From: Sporosarcina sp. FSL W7-1349
Lineage (GTDB): Bacteria; Bacillota; Bacilli; Bacillales_A; Planococcaceae
Direction: 5' to 3'
DNA length: 64,000 nucleotides
Assembly (NCBI RefSeq): GCF_038003045.1
Contig: NZ_JBBOOK010000002.1
Location: forward strand, 558,001 to 622,000
The notes beneath the pieces are model-generated. The model had not been told where the DNA came from. It saw only the letters and a list, made by a program, of their open reading frames with translations, and did no database searches. Positions 1 through 7,562 of the stretch are shown piece after piece. The position numbers and the translations under genes were made by a program. Position 1 is the first letter of the stretch. Every line of letters starts with the position of its first letter.

Positions 1-453
1 AACACAAAGTTAGAAGCTACCTATGCTGATTTTCAATACGAACCGTATATATTTATTTTTGATGAATTTGCTAGCTTCCAAACCGTATTACAGACGATGG
101 AAAAAAAGAAACGTGATGAAGTTATGAAGCTAATGTCTCAGGTCGTTCTACAAGGAAGACAGTTAGGTTTTTTCCTATGGATTGTAATGCAGAAGTCAGA
201 TGCCACTTTATTGCCGACTAATTTACGTGAAAATCTTCCCGTTAAGTTCGTTCTTGGCAATGCGGAAAATCAAACCTATACAACTGCATTTGGTACTGGA
301 GTAGATATCCCATCAAGAGATTTCAACTTGGGTCAGGGTGTCTTCACTTGTCCGATTGTAGCTAACACACCGAAAATATGTCACTTCAGTTATTTAGATT
401 TTGACATTTTAGAAGCTGTGACCTTTTTAAAAAAGGAGCGAGGGGTTGTGTAA
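1..453 (+). CDS. FtsK/SpoIIIE-type DNA-translocating ATPase (conjugative coupling protein), C-terminal part
   Basis: The frame is open from the first base, so this is the C-terminal 150 codons of a longer gene cut by the window edge. The fourth-strand motif FIFDEF at codons 18-23 is a Walker B box, followed by a QGRQLGFFLWIVMQ segment typical of FtsK-like motor domains. In Tn916/ICEBs1 elements this protein (Orf21/ConQ) passes the relaxase-bound DNA to the conjugation channel at the membrane. The stop codon lies in the loop of a strong hairpin, and the relaxase gene follows. Family assignment is firm; the exact subfamily cannot be judged from the C-terminus. Confidence 0.85.
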   Translation, partial: NTKLEATYADFQYEPYIFIFDEFASFQTVLQTMEKKKRDEVMKLMSQVVLQGRQLGFFLWIVMQKSDATLLPTNLRENLPVKFVLGNAENQTYTTAFGTGVDIPSRDFNLGQGVFTCPIVANTPKICHFSYLDFDILEAVTFLKKERGVV

Positions 454-534
454 CAACCCCCGCTCCTCCTCACAAAAAAATCACGTCTATGCTTGATATG
501 GCAAGGTTTCGTGACTTGAAAGGAGTGATGACCT
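429..534. other. Candidate oriT region between coupling protein and relaxase
   Basis: A hairpin at 434-467 pairs AGGAGCG with CGCTCCT and GGGGTTGT with ACAACCCC, one bulged A and a three-base loop; the coupling-protein stop codon is inside it. After it come the half-sites TCACG (481-485) and CGTGA (510-514) flanking CTTGATA (492-498). ICEBs1 has its oriT, a G/C-tract inverted repeat, in this same interval next to nicK. On the minus strand the first hairpin is followed by six T, so it also looks like an intrinsic terminator for antisense transcription. Function as oriT is inference from position and shape. Confidence 0.4.
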
Positions 535-1641
535 TTGCTAGATGTTCAAGTCGATGAGTTTACTCTAGTCTTACAATCAACGACAAAGCCCAGTCATGTA
601 GAAGGTTGGGAGAGTATAGCGATCAACATTATTAATGAGTTTGTCACCCTATCTGAATTAGAAACCGTACTAGGTAATTTAAAAGAAACGACATACTCTT
701 TACCGCAAGGTTATTCGATTGGTTTTGTATGTGACAATGCTCCATATTACTTAGCAATTGCTTATCATCCTGATTTTATACAGATGGGCATTTGCATAAA
801 GTTTTCAGCACACGCTTGGATGCAATATAGAAAGAGCTATGAATCACTATATACCTCAACTATGCAGTTGCACCAGTTCGTCAATAACGTAAACAAAAGT
901 TCATTATACACCTCTCGTCTTTCAAGAATCGACATTGCAATCGATTTTATAAATGAAAAATTAAATGTGAATACAATTTATAATCAGCTTTCAAAAAAGA
1001 ATCAGATTGTTAAAACTGCCGCTGGAAGAAAAAACAATTCCGTATTGTCTGCAATAACTAAAGACAATATCACCTCTACTTTTTATCTAGGCTCTAAAGC
1101 AAAAAATATAAAAGCTTTATTAAGGGTCTATGATAAAAAGAAAGAGCAGGTAGAAACTATGGGCGTCCGATACGATGAAGCAATTCATTATGACGACTGG
1201 GTACGCTTTGAAGCTGTCTATAAAGGGCCCTACGCACATGACTTATCAGATAGAATACAGGACATCACTAATGATACAGAGCTTAAAGACTTATTAGTTT
1301 CAGCCTTAACCGATCGTTACCAGTTCTACTATAGTAAATCACAGAAGTTAACGACCTATACAAAAAAGATGCTTGATTTGTTAAAGCAGAGATCATTTAT
1401 GTTCAGCTCACCTTCTCCCCGTACGAATTTATTAGAGCAGTCTCAGAAGCACATTTTAAATGGGTCTGGTTTGTTTCCCTACCTATTTAAAGTTTGGCGT
1501 ATCTGGGGAGATGAAGGATTAAAGAAATGTATGAATTTTCTATATGACGAATTTGAAAATTACGAACCAAATGATGACGTTATAGCATGGCTAAACAAAT
1601 ATACTGTCCTGTACCAAATGCAAGGCTGTCCGTTTAAGTAA
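535..1641 (+). CDS. Rep_trans/MobT-family relaxase (NicK-like, rolling-circle initiator)
   Basis: A 368-residue protein with the signature of Rep_trans replication initiators and MobT relaxases: SRIDIAIDF at 130-138, RVYDKKKEQ at 197-205 and WVRFE at 222-226. Proteins of this family (Tn916 Orf20, ICEBs1 NicK) nick the element at oriT and start rolling-circle transfer and replication. The start is TTG at 535, the first start after an in-frame stop at 529-531 and 9 bases after AAGGAG. It sits directly between the coupling ATPase and the excisionase. Family call is strong; host range and activity are not visible. Confidence 0.88.
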   Translation: MLDVQVDEFTLVLQSTTKPSHVEGWESIAINIINEFVTLSELETVLGNLKETTYSLPQGYSIGFVCDNAPYYLAIAYHPDFIQMGICIKFSAHAWMQYRKSYESLYTSTMQLHQFVNNVNKSSLYTSRLSRIDIAIDFINEKLNVNTIYNQLSKKNQIVKTAAGRKNNSVLSAITKDNITSTFYLGSKAKNIKALLRVYDKKKEQVETMGVRYDEAIHYDDWVRFEAVYKGPYAHDLSDRIQDITNDTELKDLLVSALTDRYQFYYSKSQKLTTYTKKMLDLLKQRSFMFSSPSPRTNLLEQSQKHILNGSGLFPYLFKVWRIWGDEGLKKCMNFLYDEFENYEPNDDVIAWLNKYTVLYQMQGCPFK

Positions 1642-1667
1642 ACTTCATAAAAGGAGATGTTGTCTAT

Positions 1668-1865
1668 ATGAGAGCAGATTCAATTGTACAAGACTACCCA
1701 TACTTGCTAACTAGAGAACAAGCTTCACGCTTTCTAGGTCTTGATCCAAAATCATTCGATAAATACATCAGGCAACACGACACACTTAGCCGATTCATGA
1801 TTGGCAGACAAGAACGCTACACAATCAAATCACTGATTAACTTCATCGAAAACCAGTCTATATAA
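1668..1865 (+). CDS. xis: Excisionase (Tn916 Xis-like)
   Basis: A 65-residue protein with the winged-helix layout of Tn916-type excisionases: YLLTREQASRFLGLDPKSF at about 12-30 is the DNA-binding helix-turn-helix, followed by the wing containing GRQERYT. Such proteins bend the attachment-site arms so that the integrase excises rather than integrates. A good AAAGGAG ribosome site precedes the ATG. It lies immediately upstream of the integrase, separated by a long palindrome. Short basic HTH proteins can also be plain regulators; the neighbouring integrase makes excisionase the best reading. Confidence 0.8.
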   Translation: MRADSIVQDYPYLLTREQASRFLGLDPKSFDKYIRQHDTLSRFMIGRQERYTIKSLINFIENQSI

Positions 1866-1875
1866 TTCACCTTTG

Positions 1876-1934
1876 GTTGATAATATGCTAGTTTCAGAAT
1901 ACAATACAATTGTATTCAACTAGCATCTATCAAC
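1876..1934. repeat. 59-bp imperfect palindrome between xis and int
   Basis: Nested inverted repeats share one centre: GTTGATA/TATCAAC (1876-1882 and 1928-1934), ATGCTAGTT/AACTAGCAT (1885-1893 and 1918-1926) and GAATACAAT/ATTGTATTC (1897-1905 and 1909-1917), loop ACA. No T tract follows on either strand, so it is not an ordinary terminator. It could be an Xis/Int or repressor site, a single-strand origin, or an RNA hairpin controlling int. Confidence 0.75.
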
Positions 1935-1959
1935 TATTCGCACGAAAGGAATTGATAGC

Positions 1960-3000
1960 ATGGCTAGTATCATAAAAAGAGGGAAATCTTACAGGGCGCA
2001 AATTTCCCTATATAAACACGGTAAGCACAGTAAAATATCTAAGACGTTTCCGACTAAGAAAGAAGCTCAACTCTGGAGTTTAGAAATGGAATTGGCAAAA
2101 GGCGGAGGTAAGGAGCTTGCGCACAGAAATACTACCTTTGCTGACTTCTTCGAGAATTGGATTTATGTAGTGAAGATCAAAGACGTAAAAGAAACAACAT
2201 TCCAGAACTACACACGGGTACTTGGAGTAATCAGAAATCTTTTTAAAGACATTCAGTTGAAAGATCTGAATGACATTGTGGTACAAAGCAAAATTGACGA
2301 ATACGCGGAAACTCACTCCCGAAAAACTACGCATGAAGTTCTTTTGAAAATTAGAACAGCACTACGTGATGCTTATGCACGTGGCTATATTACGAACGAC
2401 TTTGCCGGCTTGTTAAAAACACGCGGAGTGAATCCACCAAAACGAAATAAAGCTCTATCCATCACTGACTTTAAGAAGCTCCGTAAATACGTTCTAGAGC
2501 ATCCAGAAGACGAGTTTAACTTGCTTGTACTCGTAGCCCTTGAAACTGGTATGCGTCGCGGAGAACTGCTGGGGATTCGCCCAGAGAACCTATACGAACA
2601 CGGTATACAAGTGAGACAATCAATCAGTCCGACGTCTGTCGATACCTCACTTAAATCACCAAATGCAAAACGTGATGTTTCGATAAATAAAGACGTGTAT
2701 GAGCTGATTCAGCAAATACCTGTAAAAGAAAACGGATATATATTTGGATTTGGTGGCTTTAAACAGTCTGAACAATTAGCAGAGCTTTTAGAAATGCTAA
2801 GCATTGAGAGAACTACTTTTCATGGTTTAAGGGATACTCACGCATCATTTTTATTTGCACAGAACATTGATCTTGTATATGTCTCCAAACGATTAGGACA
2901 CGTCAATATCCAAACCACACAGAATTATTATCTGGAATTAATGCCAGAAAAAAAGCACCAGCAAGATGCTGATGCTTTAACTCTGTTAAGTTCTTTATGA
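1960..3000 (+). CDS. int: Tyrosine site-specific integrase
   Basis: 346 residues with the three standard parts: arm-type DNA-binding domain (about 1-45, AP2-like, SIIKRGKSYRAQI), SAM-like core-binding domain (about 58-145) and catalytic domain. Catalytic residues are visible: R199 and E202 in TGMRRGE, H288 and R291 in HGLRDTHAS, H314 in RLGH and nucleophile Y323 in TTQNYY. It recombines the element's att site with the rpsI 3' end. ATG at 1960 has AAAGGA 10 bases upstream. It converges with rpsI. All catalytic positions are intact, so the enzyme looks functional. Confidence 0.95.
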   Translation: MASIIKRGKSYRAQISLYKHGKHSKISKTFPTKKEAQLWSLEMELAKGGGKELAHRNTTFADFFENWIYVVKIKDVKETTFQNYTRVLGVIRNLFKDIQLKDLNDIVVQSKIDEYAETHSRKTTHEVLLKIRTALRDAYARGYITNDFAGLLKTRGVNPPKRNKALSITDFKKLRKYVLEHPEDEFNLLVLVALETGMRRGELLGIRPENLYEHGIQVRQSISPTSVDTSLKSPNAKRDVSINKDVYELIQQIPVKENGYIFGFGGFKQSEQLAELLEMLSIERTTFHGLRDTHASFLFAQNIDLVYVSKRLGHVNIQTTQNYYLELMPEKKHQQDADALTLLSSL

Positions 3001-3030
3001 GGTTCAAGCTGATTTGCGCCAACTTGAACC
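3001..3030. repeat. Inverted repeat between int and rpsI, probably part of the attachment region
   Basis: GGTTCAAG (3001-3008) and CTTGAACC (3023-3030) form a perfect 8-bp inverted repeat directly after the int stop. No T tract follows on either strand. It lies in the 68-bp interval that must contain the element end, so recombinase or excisionase binding is plausible. The true att core is expected to overlap the rpsI 3' end; its second copy is outside this window, so its limits cannot be set. Confidence 0.5.
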
Positions 3031-3068
3031 AAAAAACCTTTGTAAACGTTGATGCAATAAGGAATTGA

Positions 3069-3461
3069 TTAACGTTTTGAGAACTGAGGTGCACGACGAG
3101 CGCCTTTAAGACCGTATTTTTTACGTTCTTTCATACGAGCGTCACGTGTGAGCAATCCAGCAGATTTCAATGTTGGACGGAAGTCAGGATCTACGTTAAG
3201 TAGTGCGCGTGCAACGCCGTGACGGATTGCGCCCGCTTGTCCTGTGTAGCCGCCGCCGTGGACGTTTACAAGGACATCGTAGCTTCCAAGAGTTTCAGTT
3301 GCAACGAGTGGTTGCTTGATGACTTCGCGAAGTGTTTCGAATGGTACGTAGTCTTCGACGTCGCGGTTGTTGATGACGATTTTGCCATCTCCAGGAACGA
3401 GACGTACACGAGCTACTGAGCTTTTACGACGGCCAGTGCCGAGATATTGTACTTGTGCCAA
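3069..3461 (-). CDS. rpsI: 30S ribosomal protein S9
   Basis: Full-length S9, 130 residues, with the [12 protein letters not shown] start and the universal C-terminal tail ending PQFSKR that reaches the P-site tRNA. The start codon is TTG (3459-3461) behind a strong AGGAGG; no closer ATG is available. It follows rplM by 19 bp as the second gene of the conserved L13-S9 operon. The mobile element is inserted at its 3' end, yet the coding sequence is complete, so the target regenerates the end of the gene. No intrinsic terminator is seen between rpsI and int. Confidence 0.98.
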   Translation of the reverse strand: MAQVQYLGTGRRKSSVARVRLVPGDGKIVINNRDVEDYVPFETLREVIKQPLVATETLGSYDVLVNVHGGGYTGQAGAIRHGVARALLNVDPDFRPTLKSAGLLTRDARMKERKKYGLKGARRAPQFSKR

Positions 3462-3480
3462 AGGTGGTTCCTCCTCTTAA

Positions 3481-3918
3481 TTATCCGCGAAGCTCGTATG
3501 CTTCCGGTTTTTGTGCCGCATGCGGATGTTCCGCTCCAGCGTAGACGTAAAGTTTCTTGCCTGTTTGACGGCCGAGTGGACCTTTTGGAAGCATCCCTTT
3601 GATCGCCAATTCAAGCATTTTTGTTGGGTAGTTGTTACGCATTTCAAGCGCTGTACGTTGCTTGATGCCGCCTGGATGTCCAGTGTGGCGGTAGTAGATT
3701 TTATCTTTCAATTTATTACCTGTCAATTCGATTTTATCCGCGTTGATGATGATGACATAGTCACCTGTGTCAACATGTGGTGTGAAAGTCGGTTTATGTT
3801 TTCCACGAAGAATGGAAGCCACTTCAGAAGCCAGACGACCAAGTGTCTGTCCTGCAGCGTCTACCACTAGCCATTTACGTTCGACTTCCTGACCTTTCGC
3901 CATGAATGTTGTACGCAT
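3481..3918 (-). CDS. rplM: 50S ribosomal protein L13
   Basis: 145 residues, the same length as the B. subtilis protein, with [14 protein letters not shown] near the start and [11 protein letters not shown] later. L13 is an early-assembly protein binding 23S rRNA. ATG at 3918 has AGGAGG about 9 bases upstream. It is the first gene of the rplM-rpsI operon, behind its own promoter and a leader of roughly 100 nt in the place where Bacillales carry the L13 leader. Confidence 0.98.
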   Translation of the reverse strand: MRTTFMAKGQEVERKWLVVDAAGQTLGRLASEVASILRGKHKPTFTPHVDTGDYVIIINADKIELTGNKLKDKIYYRHTGHPGGIKQRTALEMRNNYPTKMLELAIKGMLPKGPLGRQTGKKLYVYAGAEHPHAAQKPEAYELRG

Positions 3919-4021
3919 AGTCGTTATCCTCCTAATAAATCAATCTGTTCCGTTTTCTCTATCCCTAAACACAAGAAACCTTCCGGGGCTTTTTTGTGGG
4001 GTTATTGAAATACCATTATTC
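3919..4021 (-). ncRNA. Probable L13 (rplM) leader
   Basis: The transcript leader between the promoter at 4022-4050 and rplM folds around CCCCACAA pairing with TTGTG and a distal GGG, enclosing GCCCCGGAAGG. Bacillales rplM mRNAs carry a conserved autoregulatory L13 leader here. The position fits; I could not match the covariance model. Confidence 0.5.
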
Positions 4022-4050
4022 ATCTTATAGGGTATTCCACAATAAGTCAA
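4022..4050 (-). promoter_or_regulatory. Sigma-A promoter for rplM-rpsI
   Basis: Minus strand: TTGACT (4045-4050) and TAAGAT (4022-4027) with a 17-bp spacer; TATAAG two bases away is an alternative -10. It lies in the gap between truA and rplM. Confidence 0.6.
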
Positions 4051-4083
4051 GCAATTTCCGGAAAAACGCCAGGAAAAGTTGCC

Positions 4084-4836
4084 TCATGCTTCATAGGTCA
4101 CACTATGAAGGTATAAACCGTGTGCTGGCGCGGTTTTCGGGCCCTTTTTCCGGTCCTTCAACTCTAAGATTTCCTTGACATCCTCCGGGGCGTTCCAGCC
4201 GATGCCAACCGCTAATAACATCCCCGCAATCGTCCGTACCATATTGTATAAAAAGCCGTCTCCCTCAATCGTCAAGACGAGCAGATTCTCACGTTCCTCC
4301 AGCGTCAGCAAGCGGACTGTCCTCACTTTGCTGGCCGTCGCCGTTTTCGTCGAGCAAAAACTTGTAAAATCATGCTCGCCGAGGAAATACGCCGCCGCTT
4401 CCCGCATCCGTTCCACGTCGGGCTTCCACCTTCCCAGATGAACGGCATAATTGCGTTCAAACGGACTTTGGATTTCACTGTACGACCATTTGAAAATATA
4501 AGTCTTTCCCGTCGCTGAATAGCGCGCATGGAAGTCGTCGTCAACATATTCCGCCCCGACAATCCGGATATCTTTCGGCAATAACACATTCAATGCCATG
4601 ATCCATCGATCCGGCTCCAACGCGAGCTTCGTATCGAAATGGATCACTTGTCCATAGGCATGGACGCCTGCGTCAGTCCGGCCGCTCGCCACTGAATAGA
4701 CGGTTTTGTCTTTATGCACTTTTCGCAGCGCTTTGTCGATTTCCGACTGGACGGTCCGCATGCCCGGCTGAAACTGATACCCGGCAAAATGGGTCCCATC
4801 ATAGGAAACGGTAGCTTTCACACGTTTCGTCCGCAT
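4084..4836 (-). CDS. truA: tRNA pseudouridine(38-40) synthase
   Basis: TruA modifies uridines 38-40 in the anticodon stem of many tRNAs. The catalytic aspartate is in GRTDAGVHA, with the family start VSYDGTHFAGYQFQPG. The frame can start at GTG 4845, but that codon overlaps the Shine-Dalgarno AAGGAG; ATG at 4836 is 8 bases after it and is chosen, giving 250 residues. It follows ecfT by 12 bp and ends the ecfA1-ecfA2-ecfT-truA operon, the usual Bacillales order. Confidence 0.97.
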   Translation of the reverse strand: MRTKRVKATVSYDGTHFAGYQFQPGMRTVQSEIDKALRKVHKDKTVYSVASGRTDAGVHAYGQVIHFDTKLALEPDRWIMALNVLLPKDIRIVGAEYVDDDFHARYSATGKTYIFKWSYSEIQSPFERNYAVHLGRWKPDVERMREAAAYFLGEHDFTSFCSTKTATASKVRTVRLLTLEERENLLVLTIEGDGFLYNMVRTIAGMLLAVGIGWNAPEDVKEILELKDRKKGPKTAPAHGLYLHSVTYEA

Positions 4837-4848
4837 TCTTTCCACTCC

Positions 4849-5646
4849 TTACGATCTGAACAGCACGAGGATCACGCCAAGGACGACGAGGAGAGCCATC
4901 GTGACCGTATCCCGCCAATGCCAATGCAACTGACGGTAGCGCGTCCTTCCCTCGCCTCCGCGGTAACCTCGTACCTCCATCGCGACCGCCAGATCCTCCG
5001 CCCTCTTGAAGGCACTGACGAAGAGCGGTACGAGCAATGGAATGACCGCACGAACCCGCTCTTTGAGAGAACCCGTGCTGATATCGGATCCGCGGGCCAA
5101 CTGCGCTTTCAAGATCTTATCGGTCTCGTCCATCAAGGTCGGGATGAACCGGAGCGAAATGGACATCATGAGGGCCAACTCATGGACCGGCAACTTCAAC
5201 CGCTTGAACGGCCCCAATAAATCCTCCATCCCGTCCGTTATGGAAATCGGGGATGTCGTCAGCGTCAAGACCGATGTCATCAAGACAAGGACGAGGAATC
5301 GGATAGAGATGAAAATCCCCTGCCGCAGCCCTTCCTCATACACTTTGATGAATTTCCAATCGAACAGCAAGGCGCCGTCCTTCGTGAAAAAGATGTGCAT
5401 GAGCATCGTGAAGATGATCAGAAAAATGATCGGCTTCAACCCATTGATCAGGAAATAAAGACGGATCCGGGAACTGAAAATGGTCAATAACGTGAAGCCC
5501 AACAATATCGCATACGTTGCGACATTATTCGCCAAAAAGACGGCAATGATGAATAAAAAGACGAATAATAGTTTCGAACGGGGATCCAATCGATGGACAA
5601 ACGAATCCCCCGGGATATAGCGGCCGAAAATCATCTTCTCGAGCAT
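4849..5646 (-). CDS. ecfT: Energy-coupling factor transporter transmembrane subunit EcfT
   Basis: 265-residue membrane protein with several hydrophobic spans (for example about 25-62 and 100-125) and the cytoplasmic coupling motif LARGSDIS near 185, plus a second conserved AMEVRGYRGG near 225. EcfT joins the ATPase pair EcfA1/EcfA2 to interchangeable S components that bind vitamins or metal ions. The start ATG overlaps the ecfA2 stop (TAATG), indicating translational coupling. BioY, encoded at 61 kb, is a likely partner S component; that link is inference from the families. Confidence 0.96.
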   Translation of the reverse strand: MLEKMIFGRYIPGDSFVHRLDPRSKLLFVFLFIIAVFLANNVATYAILLGFTLLTIFSSRIRLYFLINGLKPIIFLIIFTMLMHIFFTKDGALLFDWKFIKVYEEGLRQGIFISIRFLVLVLMTSVLTLTTSPISITDGMEDLLGPFKRLKLPVHELALMMSISLRFIPTLMDETDKILKAQLARGSDISTGSLKERVRAVIPLLVPLFVSAFKRAEDLAVAMEVRGYRGGEGRTRYRQLHWHWRDTVTMALLVVLGVILVLFRS

Positions 5647-6512
5647 TAGCGGCCACCTTCCTTTGCAGCGGCAGCAATCGCCGCGGCCAGCTGTTCTTCC
5701 GTCAATGCCAATCCAGGCAGCGGCCGGCCGATCAACTTCTCGATATCCCGCTGAAATTTGACCGAACGCGGAACACCGAGCCGGTAGGCACCCAATTTCT
5801 CTGCATCGCTGAACACTTCTTCCGGTGTTCCGTCCATGACGGACCGTCCTCCGTGCATGATAATCACATGATCGGCGTAACGGGCTGCATCCTCCATGCT
5901 GTGGGTGACAAGGACCGTCGTCAGGTTCTTCTCCTTATGCAGACGGTAAAAAAGATCCATGATCTCCTTGCGCCCCCGGGGATCCAGGCCCGCCGTCGGT
6001 TCGTCCAAGACGAGGATCGATGGATTGAAGGCCAGGACACCCGCAATGGCGACACGGCGCATCTGGCCGCCGGAAAGGTCGAACGGGGACTTCTGGGCAA
6101 CCTCGGGAGGAAGGCCGAGCAGCTTGATCAATTCATGTGCCCGTCTCCGCGCTTCCTCTTCAGGGACGCCGAAATTCATCGGGCCGAACATGATATCCTT
6201 TTCCACGGTCTCTTCAAAAAGCTGATGCTCCGGAAATTGAAAGACAATCCCAACATTGCGCCGAATGTCCTTCAATCCCTTCGCCTTGGTCCCGGCGGAA
6301 ATTTTCGCTGTGCCAATCTGCACGGCCCCTTCAGACGGCTTGAGCAAGCCATTCAGATGCATGAGCAATGTCGATTTCCCGGATCCCGTATGTCCGATAA
6401 TCGCCGTATAGGAACCCGAGGCGATTGTCGCGTTCACGTCTTGCAAAGCCCGCTTCTCGAACGGCGTGTCCTTCCCGTACAAATACCCTACTTGCTGAAG
6501 TGAGATGTCCAT
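5646..6512 (-). CDS. ecfA2: ECF transporter ATP-binding subunit EcfA2
   Basis: 288-residue ABC ATPase: Walker A GHTGSGKST at about 40-48, Q-loop VFQFPEHQ, signature LSGGQMRR, Walker B ILVLDEPT and H-loop VTHS. As the second ATPase of the ECF module it forms a heterodimer with EcfA1 on the inner face of the membrane. Its start lies inside the end of ecfA1 (25-bp overlap) and its stop overlaps the ecfT start. The gene has a slightly extended alanine-rich C-terminus (AAAIAAAAKEGGR). Confidence 0.96.
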   Translation of the reverse strand: MDISLQQVGYLYGKDTPFEKRALQDVNATIASGSYTAIIGHTGSGKSTLLMHLNGLLKPSEGAVQIGTAKISAGTKAKGLKDIRRNVGIVFQFPEHQLFEETVEKDIMFGPMNFGVPEEEARRRAHELIKLLGLPPEVAQKSPFDLSGGQMRRVAIAGVLAFNPSILVLDEPTAGLDPRGRKEIMDLFYRLHKEKNLTTVLVTHSMEDAARYADHVIIMHGGRSVMDGTPEEVFSDAEKLGAYRLGVPRSVKFQRDIEKLIGRPLPGLALTEEQLAAAIAAAAKEGGR

Positions 6513-7336
6513 AATTCATTCACCAACTCTTCTTCCGTCATATGCTCGCCATCTAGCGGCAACCCTGCCTCCCGCAACAATCCGGACACCTTCAAAGCGA
6601 ACGGTAAATCCAGTCCGATCTTCTCGAGTTCCTTCCCGTCTGCGAAAATTTCTTCCGGGGTGCCGACCTTCAGCATATTGCCTCGGTTCATGACAATGAT
6701 CCGATCCGCGAGCAGCACTTCTTCCAAGTCATGGGTGATCGAGATGACCGTCAGTCCCGTTTCCTGTTTCAGTTCGCTGACAACCCGAATGACCTCATCC
6801 CGCCCTTGGGGATCTAGCATCGATGTCGCCTCGTCTAAAATGAGAAGTTCCGGACGCAAGGCAAGCGCGCCGGCAATGGCCACCCGTTGTTTCTGTCCCC
6901 CTGATAAATGATGCGGTTCATGATCAAGGAAATCGGCCATCTTCACTTTTTCCAGCGATTCGTGCACACGGGCCACCATATCTTCAAAAGGGACTCCGTT
7001 GTTCTCCAAGGCGAATGCTACATCATCTTGCACGGTCGAACCGACAAACTGGTTGTCCGGATTCTGAAAGACAATCCCCATCCGCGAACGGAGTTCCCAT
7101 AAGTTCTCTTCCGTCAACCGTTCCAGGAACAGATTGACTTGTCCCTCACTCGGAAAGAGCAATCCGATCATCAATTTGGCGAGAGTGGACTTGCCCGATC
7201 CATTATGACCAACAATGGCGATCCATTCTCCCTCTTTGACCGTGAAGGACACCTGATCGACCGCTTTTCTCGCTTCTTCGCCTTCCACGTGATAGGAAAA
7301 GCTCACTTGGTCCATGGACAGAATTTCCTTCATCAT
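6488..7336 (-). CDS. ecfA1: ECF transporter ATP-binding subunit EcfA1
   Basis: ABC ATPase with GHNGSGKST, VFQNPDNQF, LSGGQKQR and LLILDEAT. The frame also contains TTG at 7339, but ATG at 7336 or 7333 is better placed behind GGAGGTGG. It is the first gene of the ecfA1-ecfA2-ecfT-truA unit, which powers vitamin/metal uptake through S components. It is preceded by a 400-bp interval containing its own promoter-like sequence and a leader that ends in a terminator-like hairpin with eight U, suggesting attenuation control separate from the ribosomal operon upstream. Confidence 0.95.
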   Translation of the reverse strand: MMKEILSMDQVSFSYHVEGEEARKAVDQVSFTVKEGEWIAIVGHNGSGKSTLAKLMIGLLFPSEGQVNLFLERLTEENLWELRSRMGIVFQNPDNQFVGSTVQDDVAFALENNGVPFEDMVARVHESLEKVKMADFLDHEPHHLSGGQKQRVAIAGALALRPELLILDEATSMLDPQGRDEVIRVVSELKQETGLTVISITHDLEEVLLADRIIVMNRGNMLKVGTPEEIFADGKELEKIGLDLPFALKVSGLLREAGLPLDGEHMTEEELVNELWTSHFSK

Positions 7337-7389
7337 CAACCACCTCCGATTAACAAAAGCGTAGGGCGCCTAAGACATAATTTCCTCAA

Positions 7390-7435
7390 CTTAGAAACTA
7401 ATTTATAGCTTGTAGAAAGTTTATAGTTTTCTAAG
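7390..7435 (-). repeat. Second hairpin in the ecfA1 leader
   Basis: CTTAGAAA (7390-7397) and TTTCTAAG (7428-7435) are a perfect inverted repeat, extendable by CTA with one bulge. It lies between the terminator-like hairpin at 7440-7527 and the ecfA1 ribosome site, where a second control step or an RNA stabiliser could sit. Confidence 0.5.
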
Positions 7436-7439
7436 CAAT

Positions 7440-7560
7440 AAAAAAAAGCGCGCACCTCATCCGAAGAAATGCGCACAGATCTATGACTGGTGCCGGGTGC
7501 TCAATCCGACCCAGCGGATGAGGTGCGTAGAGCTAGACCAGTCGGCAATAGCTCCGCCGC
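7440..7560 (-). promoter_or_regulatory. Structured leader with terminator-like hairpin upstream of ecfA1 (riboswitch/attenuator candidate; overlaps L17 downstream element position)
   Basis: On the minus strand the RNA has GACTGGT (7537-7543) pairing with ACCAGTC (7484-7490), GCTGGGT pairing with ACCCGGC inside it, and a 13-base segment (7515-7527) perfectly complementary to 7451-7463, followed by three bases and eight U. The 13-bp pairing crosses the outer stem, so the folds compete. This is the layout of a transcription attenuator. Rfam also has an L17 downstream element in this genomic position; either reading is possible. Ligand unknown. Confidence 0.55.
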
Positions 7561-7562
7561 TG

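Larger units (their letters stand above)
1..3068 (+). mobile_element. Right end of a Tn916/ICEBs1-type integrative element inserted at the 3' end of rpsI
   Basis: Four plus-strand genes in the order FtsK-like coupling ATPase, Rep_trans relaxase, excisionase and tyrosine integrase run into the 3' end of rpsI, which is on the opposite strand; the integrase stop and the rpsI stop are 68 bp apart. The segment is visibly AT-richer than the conserved genes after it. Integration at the 3' end of a conserved gene, integrase proximal, is the usual arrangement for tyrosine-recombinase elements. The other end lies outside the window, so it may be a full conjugative element or a smaller mobilisable one. 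Confidence 0.88.

Noticed and set aside
1876..1934. Palindrome considered as a xis terminator
   Set aside because: No T tract on either strand and int lies immediately downstream on the same strand.
3069..3461. rpsI considered truncated by the integration
   Set aside because: The conserved C-terminus PQFSKR and stop are intact.
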